Program-made: the position numbers and the translations under genes
Notes under the pieces: generated by a model
Database searches by the model: none
The model's input: the letters and a program-made list of their open reading frames with translations, nothing else
Told to the model about the DNA's origin: nothing
In this document: piece by piece, positions 35,182-45,406 of the stretch
Numbering within the stretch: position 1 is the stretch's first letter
How the letters are laid out: each line of letters opens with the position of its first letter
DNA from: Pacificitalea sp040119125
Lineage (GTDB): Bacteria; Pseudomonadota; Alphaproteobacteria; Rhodobacterales; Rhodobacteraceae
DNA: 64,000 nucleotides
Assembly (NCBI GenBank): GCA_040119125.1
Contig: JBEDTR010000005.1
Location: 1-64,000, forward strand
Direction of reading: 5' to 3'

Positions 35182-36008
35182 ACGGCCCCGGCGCGGTCCA
35201 ACTGCCGGGCGATCTGCGCCGCGACCAGACCCGGCGCGGTGATCGGGGCCATATGCCCCTGCCCCTGCAAGCGGCTGCGCAGCACTGGCAGCGGGGAGGC
35301 CGTTACCCGCGCGGCGATGCGGTCGCAGATCTCCTCCACCACCGGCGGGCTGTCGCTGCCGGTCATAAGCAGCAGCGGCGCGCTGATCCGCTCCAATTGA
35401 CCCGCGCCGATGATGCTCCCGGCCTCATCGTCCAGCCCCGGCGATTGCAGCGCGATCAGATCGATCTGCGCGGTGATTGCCCGGCGGGCGGCGGGGCGCA
35501 TCGCGTCCCAATTGCGCGGACCTACGCCCCAAGCGCCGGTGAACAGCCGCGCGGCCTCCTCCCAATTCTCGGCAGCGAGGGCGGCATCGAAGGGTTTGAG
35601 CTGCGCCGCATTCTCCGCGTGCCCCGGCAGGCCAGCCGCGATCCCGAACAGCACCGGCTCGAACAAGCTCAGACTGCGGACAAGATCGGGGCGGTTGATC
35701 GCGAGGCGCAATGCGACCGTGCCGCCGAAGCTATGGCCCATCAGGTGCACCGGCCCCACGCCCCGAGCCTCGATCGCCGCAATGGCCCATGCCATCGCCA
35801 GCGCCTGTTGATCGCCGGGGGCGGCGCGGTCGACATCAGGGGCGCGGCCATGGCCGGGCAGATCAATGGCCTGCAACGTCATCCGCCGGGCCAGCGCCGC
35901 CCCTACACCGCCCCAGGCTTCCGCCCGCGCGAGCGAGCAATGTATCGCCAAACCCGACTCCGGGCCGGTGCCGAATTGCAGCGGGGGCGCAGGGATAGGG
36001 GCAGTCAT
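35154..36008 (-). CDS. Alpha/beta fold hydrolase
   Basis: A 284-aa soluble alpha/beta hydrolase. The nucleophile motif is GHSFGG near residue 93. GHGHMAP-like QGHMAPI near residue 255 supplies the His. The acid residue is less certain (probably TGSDSPP near 225). The N-terminus has HCSLARAEAWGG, where HG of the oxyanion site is replaced. Substrate unknown; related to the bifunctional haloperoxidase/esterase group. No signal peptide. Confidence 0.82.
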   Translation of the reverse strand: MTAPIPAPPLQFGTGPESGLAIHCSLARAEAWGGVGAALARRMTLQAIDLPGHGRAPDVDRAAPGDQQALAMAWAIAAIEARGVGPVHLMGHSFGGTVALRLAINRPDLVRSLSLFEPVLFGIAAGLPGHAENAAQLKPFDAALAAENWEEAARLFTGAWGVGPRNWDAMRPAARRAITAQIDLIALQSPGLDDEAGSIIGAGQLERISAPLLLMTGSDSPPVVEEICDRIAARVTASPLPVLRSRLQGQGHMAPITAPGLVAAQIARQLDRAGAVQPASAARN

Positions 36009-36075
36009 GTGGCGAAATATTTATAGGGTATCATGGCGCGACCATAGCCAGCCGGGCCCTACTCGCAACCCGGGA

Positions 36076-36675
36076 TCAGAGTTTGCCCTGAAGGTGCAGG
36101 TCCAGATCTTCCAGCCGGTCCTGACCCCAGAACCTTTGATCGGTATCGGTGATCCAGAACGGCGCGCCAAACACCCCGGCCTGCACGGCCTCCTCCAGAT
36201 TGCGGCTGTATTCTTCGGCCCCGGCGAGCATCCCTCGATCAGCAATGTCGGGATCGAACCCGCCTTCCTCCAGCGCGGCGCGGATGACCTGATCGTCGGC
36301 GATGTCCTTATCTTCGGCCCAGCAAGCACGCGACAGCGCCCGGACCACCGCGCCAACATCGCCGCCGCCGGTTTGCTGGGCCGCGATCACGGCATAGGAG
36401 GATGGCGCCATGTTGGTGGGGAAATGCGCAGGCTTCAGGTTTAGATCCATTCCCACCTTTTGCGCCTGTCGCGGCAGATCCTGCGCCCGGAACGCCAGAC
36501 GGTTTGGATGCCGCTCTCCGGGGGGCAGGCCACCGGTGCGCGGAAACAGCGCCATAATATCCAGCGGACGATAGACCACCTCCAGCCCGTGACGGTCCGC
36601 CAGATCGGCAAAGCGCGGCCCTGCGAGATAGGTGAACGGCGAGATCGTCGCAAAGTAGTAATCGATACGGGCCAT
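36076..36675 (-). CDS. 2-hydroxychromene-2-carboxylate isomerase (DsbA/GST-kappa family)
   Basis: A 199-aa thioredoxin-fold protein. It begins MARIDYYFATISPFTYLAGP; the Ser in FATISPF replaces the catalytic Cys of DsbA, as in kappa glutathione transferases. The C-terminal signature GVFGAPFWITD is conserved. Named after a naphthalene-pathway isomerase, but most homologues have no known substrate. The start at 36675 follows GGGGAGGA; the longer frame overlaps prs and is rejected. Confidence 0.88.
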   Translation of the reverse strand: MARIDYYFATISPFTYLAGPRFADLADRHGLEVVYRPLDIMALFPRTGGLPPGERHPNRLAFRAQDLPRQAQKVGMDLNLKPAHFPTNMAPSSYAVIAAQQTGGGDVGAVVRALSRACWAEDKDIADDQVIRAALEEGGFDPDIADRGMLAGAEEYSRNLEEAVQAGVFGAPFWITDTDQRFWGQDRLEDLDLHLQGKL

Positions 36676-36787
36676 GCCGTCCTCCCCTTCTGAAGCTGGA
36701 TCGCAGCGTAGTGGGGTGCTAAGCGGTGTCAACGTCATGATTCCGTGATTTTTCACCCTCCCGTTCCGCGCCCAAGGACAGTCCGTG

Positions 36788-37798
36788 ATGCCCAACCTCA
36801 CCGAACCGAAACTGATTTCCGGCAATGCAAACAGGACATTGGCCACCGCCATCGCCCGACGCATGTCCATGCATCGCGGTATGACCGTCGGTCTGCTCGA
36901 CGCGCGGGTGGAGCGGTTCAACGATCAAGAGGTCTTCGTCGAGGTCTACGAGAACGTCCGCGGCGAAGACATGTTCATCATTCAGCCGACATCGAACCCG
37001 GCGAATGACAACCTGATGGAGCTGCTGATCATGTCGGACGCGCTAAAGCGGTCCTCCGCACAGCGCACCACCGCCGTGATCCCCTATTTCGGCTATGCCC
37101 GTCAGGACCGCCGCACCAAGGCCCGCACCCCGATCAGCGCCAAGCTGGTCGCCAATCTGATCGTCGAAAGCGGCATCGAACGGGTTTTGACCATGGACCT
37201 GCACGCCGCGCAGATTCAGGGTTTCTTTGATATCCCTGTCGACAACCTCTACGCCTCGCCGATCTTTGCGCTGGATCTCGAACACCAGTTCGGCGACCGG
37301 ATGGATCAGATCACTGTGGTGTCGCCTGACGTCGGTGGTGTGGGGCGTGCCCGTGAACTGGCCAAGCGCATCGGCGCCGCGCTGGCCATCGTCGATAAGC
37401 GGCGGGAGAAGCCGGGCGAAATCGCAGAGATGACCGTGATCGGGGATGTGCAGGACCGGATCTGCATCGTGGTGGATGATATCTGCGACACTGCCGGCAC
37501 GCTGTGCAAGGCCGCTGAGGTCATCAAGGAAGCCGGCGCCAGCGAGGTGCACGCCTATATCACCCATGGCGTGCTGTCCGGTCCGGCGGTCGAGCGGGTC
37601 TCGAACTCGATGCTCAAGAGCCTTGTCATCACCGACACGATCGAGCCGACCGCACAGGTGCTGAACGCCACCAACATCCGCATCGTGCCCACGGCGCCGA
37701 TCTTTGCGCAGGCGATCTTGAACATCTGGAACGGCACCTCGGTGTCGTCGCTGTTTGATCGTGGCACGCTGAGCGCCATCTACGAAGGTCTGTACTAA
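36788..37798 (+). CDS. prs: Ribose-phosphate pyrophosphokinase
   Basis: A 336-aa class I PRPP synthetase that turns ribose-5-phosphate and ATP into PRPP for nucleotide, His and Trp synthesis. The catalytic motif DLHAAQIQGFFD is near residue 137 and the PRPP-binding loop VVDDICDTAGTLC near residue 227. ATG 36788 (a GTG lies one codon upstream) follows AAGGAC. Monocistronic, convergent with the lectin gene. Confidence 0.96.
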   Translation: MPNLTEPKLISGNANRTLATAIARRMSMHRGMTVGLLDARVERFNDQEVFVEVYENVRGEDMFIIQPTSNPANDNLMELLIMSDALKRSSAQRTTAVIPYFGYARQDRRTKARTPISAKLVANLIVESGIERVLTMDLHAAQIQGFFDIPVDNLYASPIFALDLEHQFGDRMDQITVVSPDVGGVGRARELAKRIGAALAIVDKRREKPGEIAEMTVIGDVQDRICIVVDDICDTAGTLCKAAEVIKEAGASEVHAYITHGVLSGPAVERVSNSMLKSLVITDTIEPTAQVLNATNIRIVPTAPIFAQAILNIWNGTSVSSLFDRGTLSAIYEGLY

Positions 37799-37897
37799 GG
37801 TATCAACCGGTCGGGCGTGTCATCGCGCCCGGCCCGTCTGGCCCGTGTCTTGCCCCGGCCCAGCCCGTGTTCTGCCCTGTCGAGCCGCGCTCCGGGG

Positions 37898-38248
37898 TTA
37901 CTCGATATCCCAATCATCCGCATGGGCGACTTCACCCATCGCCATCCAATTGGCGCGTATCCGGGCGACCTGCGTGTCGCCCCATGTGCGAAACAGAATA
38001 TCAAATCCCTCGGTCGTGATTGCTTCGGCGGTCAGGTCACCGCGCTGATTGGATTTCTGATCGATGTCCCACATTCCGATACTGACAAAGACGGTGGGCG
38101 GCGCGCGAAACGGCTCGGAAAATCGGACCGAGCGGCTCACCATCCGAGGCCCCTTGCCCGACCACATCGGCCCGCCATCCTCGAAATGCGAGAACAAGAT
38201 CAGCGTTCCGTCATCGACACCGATCAGGTGATTTTGCAGCTTCTTCAT
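37898..38248 (-). CDS. H-type lectin domain protein
   Basis: A 116-aa protein made almost wholly of an H-type lectin domain, the six-stranded beta sandwich first seen in snail agglutinin and discoidin. The central part (SVRFSEPFRAPPTVFVSIGMWDIDQ) and the Trp-rich end (RTWGDTQVARIRANWMAMG) fit the family. It has no signal peptide, so a cytoplasmic sugar-binding role, or export by an unknown route, is possible. The partner sugar is unknown. It stands alone between prs and the ATPase operon. Confidence 0.75.
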   Translation of the reverse strand: MKKLQNHLIGVDDGTLILFSHFEDGGPMWSGKGPRMVSRSVRFSEPFRAPPTVFVSIGMWDIDQKSNQRGDLTAEAITTEGFDILFRTWGDTQVARIRANWMAMGEVAHADDWDIE

Positions 38249-38311
38249 TCGTTCACAATTAACCTTTTCCCCGCAGCCTGCGCGAAAAAAATGGCGTGTG
38301 GGAGGCAGAGA

Positions 38312-38341
38312 CGAAAAAGCCCCGCCGGTTGTGGCGGGGCT
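38312..38341 (-). terminator. Rho-independent terminator of the atp operon
   Basis: A 9-bp stem AGCCCCGCC / GGCGGGGCT (38318-38326 / 38333-38341) with a 6-nt loop; on the minus strand it is followed by TTTTTCG. It lies about 45 bp past the atpC stop. Confidence 0.85.
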
Positions 38342-38387
38342 GCTTCAGTGGCGCTGCGTCCTGAACGGCGTCCTCTGCTGATCGCGA

Positions 38388-38807
38388 TCAGAGGCTCGGC
38401 TGCTGGGGATCAAGCCCGATATGCTCGCCCGCGGCGACCATGTCGGACAGCAGCTTGGCCGTGACATCGGCCACGTCCGGATGTGCGTCCTGATGCGCTT
38501 TCTGCGCATCGGAAACCAACGAGTCCATCATGTCCTTGGTCACTTCATCAACATGATGCGCCCGCTCGGCCAGAACGGTCGTGCCTTCGGCGGTGATTTC
38601 CGCGAAGCCGCCGGTGACGAGGTATTTTTCCTCGCCATCAGCGGTGTGAACGATCAGAACACCGGGCCGCAGGCTGGTGATGGTCGGCTCATGGTTCGCC
38701 ATGGCCGTCATGTCACCTTCGGCAGCGGGGATCTGCACTTCGCGGGCCTGAACGGAAACGAGCCTCCGTTCAGGCGACACGAGGTCGAATTGCATGGTGT
38801 CGGCCAT
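38388..38807 (-). CDS. atpC: F1-ATPase epsilon subunit
   Basis: A 139-aa rotor subunit. The N-terminal beta sandwich (FDLVSPERRLVS, then GDMTAMANHEPTITSL) is typical, and the C-terminal helical part is short, as in Rhodobacterales. It couples F1 rotation with F0 and can inhibit ATP hydrolysis. Last gene of the F1 operon, 9 bp after atpD. Confidence 0.96.
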   Translation of the reverse strand: MADTMQFDLVSPERRLVSVQAREVQIPAAEGDMTAMANHEPTITSLRPGVLIVHTADGEEKYLVTGGFAEITAEGTTVLAERAHHVDEVTKDMMDSLVSDAQKAHQDAHPDVADVTAKLLSDMVAAGEHIGLDPQQPSL

Positions 38808-38816
38808 AATCGCTCC

Positions 38817-40241
<1,425 letters not shown>

Positions 40242-40261
40242 TTGGTTAAGTCTCCGGTTCC

Positions 40262-41143
40262 TCAGAGCGCCTCGGCGCCCGAAATAATCTCGATCAGTTC
40301 GTTGGTGATCACGGCCTGACGGGTGCGGTTATACTGGATCGACAACTTGTCGATCATGTCACCCGCGTTGCGCGTCGCATTATCCATCGCCGACATCCGG
40401 GCCCCCTGTTCGGAAGCACCGTTCTCCAGCAGTGCGGAGAAGATCTGCGTGGCCACACCGAGAGGCAGAAGATCGGTCAAGATCCTTTCCTCGTCCGGCT
40501 CGTAATCATAGAGCGTGGAAGCCCCCTCAGCGTCACCCTCAGGCGCGTCGAAGCTGGCGGGAATGATCTGCTGCTCCGTCGGGGTCTGACTGATGACCGA
40601 CTGGAACGCGCTGTAATAGATCGTCGCCACGTCGAATTCACCTGCGTCGAAGCGGGACAGCACGTCCTTGGCGATCGACTGCGCGTTGGCGTAGCCGACT
40701 TTCTTCACTTCGCTCATGTCGACATGGCCGACCATATATTCAGCGAAGTCGCGCCGCAGCTGTTCGCGCCCCTTCTTGCCGACGGTGAGGATCTTGACCG
40801 TCTTGCCAGCGGCAAGCAGCTTCTGGATCCGCTGACGGGCAAGACGGACGATGGACGAGTTGAACCCGCCGCACAGCCCGCGTTCCGCCGTCATCACCAC
40901 CAACAGGTGCGTGTCGTCGCGACCGGTCCCGGCAAGAAGCCGGGGCGCGGTGTCGGAGCCCGCGACGGAGCCGGCAAGCGCCCCCATCACAGCATTCATA
41001 CGCTCTGCATAGGGGCGACCTGCTTCGGCAGCTTCCTGGGCACGGCGGAGTTTAGCCGCCGCGACCATCTGCATGGCCTTCGTGATCTTGCGCGTCGACT
41101 TGACGCTCTCGATCCGGTTTTTGAGGTCCTTGAGACTGGGCAT
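40262..41143 (-). CDS. atpG: F1-ATPase gamma subunit
   Basis: A 293-aa central stalk. The N-terminal coiled coil begins MPSLKDLKNRIESVKSTRKI and the C-terminal helix ends with RQAVITNELIEIISGAEAL, both strongly conserved. It transmits rotation between F0 and the alpha3beta3 head. Confidence 0.98.
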   Translation of the reverse strand: MPSLKDLKNRIESVKSTRKITKAMQMVAAAKLRRAQEAAEAGRPYAERMNAVMGALAGSVAGSDTAPRLLAGTGRDDTHLLVVMTAERGLCGGFNSSIVRLARQRIQKLLAAGKTVKILTVGKKGREQLRRDFAEYMVGHVDMSEVKKVGYANAQSIAKDVLSRFDAGEFDVATIYYSAFQSVISQTPTEQQIIPASFDAPEGDAEGASTLYDYEPDEERILTDLLPLGVATQIFSALLENGASEQGARMSAMDNATRNAGDMIDKLSIQYNRTRQAVITNELIEIISGAEAL

Positions 41144-41168
41144 TCAGATGTCCTGTCGTTCAGCGCCC

Positions 41169-42706
<1,538 letters not shown>

Positions 42707-42707
<1 letters not shown>

Positions 42708-43267
42708 TACCCGACCTCTTTCATAGCATTCTGGAGGTTGGCGAGCTTGGTCTTGATCGACGTGTCGATCATGCGCGAGCCCACCTTGACAACGAGACCG
42801 CCGATGAGCCGTTCATCGACAGTGGAATTCAGTTTGATGTCCTTACCGACGGTCTGCTTCAGCGTCGCGGCCAGTTCGGATTTCTGCGCGTCGGTCAGCG
42901 GCTTGGCGGACACGACATCAGCGGTCACCTCACCTTTTTCCTCAGCAATGCGGGCCTGAAGCGCGGCGACGAATTGCGGCAGCACGAATGTGCGGCGCTT
43001 CTCGGCCAGCAGAACCAGGGTGTTGGTGGTCAGTTGCGACAGGCCTGCCTTGTCGCCCAGGGCGCGCATGGTGCCGGCCATCTCTTCGCGGCGATGCAGC
43101 GGCGAGGCAATGGCGGCGCGCAGCTCGTCGCTGGCATCGAGAGCCGCCGACAGAGCGTTGGTATCGTGTTCCAGCGTCGTCAGCGCGCTGTCCTCTTTCG
43201 AGAGGTCAAACAGGGCCTGCGCGTAACGCGCGGCAATGCTTGAGGAAATCGAAGCCGTTTCGGACAC
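42707..43267 (-). CDS. atpH: F1-ATPase delta subunit (GTG start)
   Basis: A 186-aa peripheral-stalk subunit that joins F1 to the b subunits. The N-terminal helical domain starts SISSSIAARYAQALFDL. Start taken as GTG 43267, with GGAAGG 6 bases upstream; this gives the family's usual length. The longer frame to 43390 has no homology-like sequence. First gene of the operon; the F0 genes are not here, as in other Rhodobacterales. Confidence 0.93.
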
Positions 43268-43656
43268 GTCCACCCTTCCGTTTTTCTTCCTGAGCCCGCG
43301 GCGGCCAGGAGGGCCGGTTTCGGGCAAGCCTTGGGGCGCGCCTGATGGGGCACGGTCCCGAAATCGGCGACGGTGTAACAGACCCGTCACGACCCCGCAA
43401 CTCCTAGGAGGCAGGGGCTGCCTTACGGGAATTTCACATTGTTACAGTAGCTTGCCGGATAAATGCCCGCCTGCGACCGTTTGAAGCCGACGATTTCCTG
43501 TGGAAATCTGCAGAAAGCGCCGCGAAAAAGCAACAATCAGACCCTGCTTGGGGCTGCGCGACCGGGGATCGAGCGGGTCTAGCGCGGCCTAACCGCGCTG
43601 CGAGACACCGCCAAGCGCCAGTGACTCGCACGCTCAGACGCGCCTGATCGGTGCTG
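43268..43656. other. Gene-free 389-bp region upstream of atpH
   Basis: No convincing gene is seen; frames crossing it are antisense shadows of the methyltransferase. It should hold the atp promoter, which I cannot place with confidence. Two inverted repeats stand out: CTCCTAGGAG at 43401-43410, flanked by CCCC and GGGG (43393-43416), and GATTTCC-TGT-GGAAATC at 43492-43508. Either may be an operator or an RNA hairpin in the long leader of atpH. Confidence 0.5.
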
Positions 43657-44403
43657 TCAGATCGGTTTCGCGCCCGATGCGGGCACACCCTCCAGCGCGC
43701 CCAGCGAAGAGCGAAGCGCGCTGCGCGTGACCTTACCGCGCGGTGCGGGAACCTGCTTGCTGGCCTCCACCAGCAGCACCCCCCCGGCGAGGTAGCTGCT
43801 GACCTTACGGCCCAGCCCTTCCCAAAAACCGGATGTGCGCAGCCAGAAGCGCCGTTTCGACGGTGGCGAAAACAACGCGGCACGGTGCAGTTCGGGGGTG
43901 AAGCCGTGCCTGCGCAGCTGCGTTTCCAGCTGGCTCAGCGAATAAGGACGACCAAAGCCGAACGGCGTCGCATCGCTGCGCGACCAGAGCCCGCGACGGT
44001 TCGGCACGATGAACAGCACCCTGCCCCCCGGTCCCAGCACGCGATAGGTCTCATCCAGCAGCGAGCCGCCGTAATCTGACGTCTCCAGCCCGTGCATCAC
44101 GATCATCTTGTCGACCAGCCCGGTCGGCAGCGGCAGCAATGTCTCCTCGCACAGGGCCGACACGTTGGGCATCCGGGCGGGCCACGGCATCACACCCTGC
44201 TGCGCGGGCATCAGCGCGATCACCCGCCGCGCCTCGGCCAGATAAGGGCGCAGCAAAGGCACCGCGAACCCGAACCCCGCCACCGTCTGCCCCTTGGCTT
44301 CCGGCCACAGCGCCGTCACCTGCGTGCGGATTGCACGCTGGGCGACGCGCCCCAGTTGGGTGCGGTAATAAAAGTTTCTCAGGTCCAGCACGTCCAGGTG
44401 CAT
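43657..44403 (-). CDS. SAM-dependent methyltransferase-like protein
   Basis: A 248-aa class I methyltransferase-like protein. It begins MHLDVLDLRNFYYRTQLGRV. The segment VAGFGFAVPLLRPYL stands at the usual glycine-rich SAM loop but the motif is degenerate. LGPGGRVLFIVPNRRGLWS near residue 125 matches motif VI. Such proteins are conserved beside gloB in Rhodobacterales. ATG 44403 avoids overlap with the divergent gloB. Substrate unknown. Confidence 0.8.
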   Translation of the reverse strand: MHLDVLDLRNFYYRTQLGRVAQRAIRTQVTALWPEAKGQTVAGFGFAVPLLRPYLAEARRVIALMPAQQGVMPWPARMPNVSALCEETLLPLPTGLVDKMIVMHGLETSDYGGSLLDETYRVLGPGGRVLFIVPNRRGLWSRSDATPFGFGRPYSLSQLETQLRRHGFTPELHRAALFSPPSKRRFWLRTSGFWEGLGRKVSSYLAGGVLLVEASKQVPAPRGKVTRSALRSSLGALEGVPASGAKPI

Positions 44404-44467
44404 TGCGCCCACGCTCTCGATCGGCAAGTCTGCGACCCCGACCTTACTCAAGACGGAGAGAAAGACC

Positions 44468-45235
44468 ATGCCTCTCGAACTCGTCACCATTCCCTGTCGC
44501 TCGGACAATTACGCATTTCTGATCCATGACAGCATCACCGGCGACACCGCCGTGATCGATGTGCCAGAGGCCGGCCCTATCGCCAGCGCACTTGATGCGC
44601 GCAACTGGCGGCTGACCGATATTCTCATCACCCACCACCATGACGACCATATTGACGGTGTGGATGCGCTCCGCCGCGCCCATGATGCGCGTGTCTGGGG
44701 CGCAAAGGCCGACGCCCATCGCCTGCCCCGGCTGGATGCAGCACTGGAGGAAGGCGATACGGTTGAAGTCGGCTCTGCCAAGGGAACGGTGCTTGACGTG
44801 TCGGGGCACACGATGGGCCATATCGCGTTTCACTTCCCCGATGACGGACTGGTTTTCACCGCGGACAGCCTGATGGCTCTGGGATGCGGTCGCCTGTTTG
44901 AGGGCACCCCGGAGGTCATGTGGCACTCGCTGTCGAAGCTCGCCGCTCTGCCCGGCGACACCACCGTATGTTCGGGTCACGAATACACCGAGGCCAATGC
45001 GCGGTTCGCCCTGACCATTGAACCGGAGAATTCCGACCTTATATCCCGGGTCGAAGATATACGCAGCAAACGGGCCTCCGGTCAGCCGACCGTGCCTTCC
45101 CTCCTGTCCACCGAAATCGCGACCAACCCGTTTCTGCGGGCAGGCACGCCTGCGGTAAAGACGGCGTTGGGCATGAACACAGCCACGGATGAGGCCGTCT
45201 TCGCCGAAATCCGCAGCCGCAAGGACAGGTTCTAG
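44468..45235 (+). CDS. gloB: Hydroxyacylglutathione hydrolase (glyoxalase II)
   Basis: A 255-aa metallo-beta-lactamase-fold enzyme that hydrolyses S-lactoylglutathione to lactate and glutathione, ending methylglyoxal detoxification. The two-metal motif THHHDDHIDG is near residue 56; further ligands are SGHTMGH near 114, FTADSL near 133 and CSGHEYT near 172. The C-terminal substrate domain includes NPFLRAGTP. GAGAAAG precedes the ATG. Confidence 0.95.
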   Translation: MPLELVTIPCRSDNYAFLIHDSITGDTAVIDVPEAGPIASALDARNWRLTDILITHHHDDHIDGVDALRRAHDARVWGAKADAHRLPRLDAALEEGDTVEVGSAKGTVLDVSGHTMGHIAFHFPDDGLVFTADSLMALGCGRLFEGTPEVMWHSLSKLAALPGDTTVCSGHEYTEANARFALTIEPENSDLISRVEDIRSKRASGQPTVPSLLSTEIATNPFLRAGTPAVKTALGMNTATDEAVFAEIRSRKDRF

Positions 45236-45313
45236 GTCCGGGCGCCGCTCCGATCACATTTTCAGCAACTCCGGGCGTTTTTCGGACACATCACGCAGAA
45301 AAAGCTTGAACGG

Positions 45314-45328
45314 AACGGTTCGCGAACC
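45314..45328. promoter_or_regulatory. Candidate LexA box upstream of clpA
   Basis: GAAC (45314-45317) and GAAC (45325-45328) are 7 bases apart, which is GTTC-N7-GTTC on the other strand. A perfect 12-bp palindrome GGTTCGCGAACC (45318-45329) overlaps it. It is about 80 bp upstream of clpA. The 8 defined bases can occur by chance about twice in this window, so the support is moderate. Confidence 0.4.
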
Positions 45329-45406
45329 AAACCTTAATACTATGAGGCCACGGTCGTAGTGGGTGCCTCCCGCCCTCTCCGACCCCACAGGAAAGGAGCA
45401 CATCGC

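Noticed and set aside
36676..36921. Extended N-terminus for the DsbA-like isomerase
   Set aside because: It overlaps the start of prs on the other strand and lacks homology; ATG 36675 has a strong ribosome binding site.
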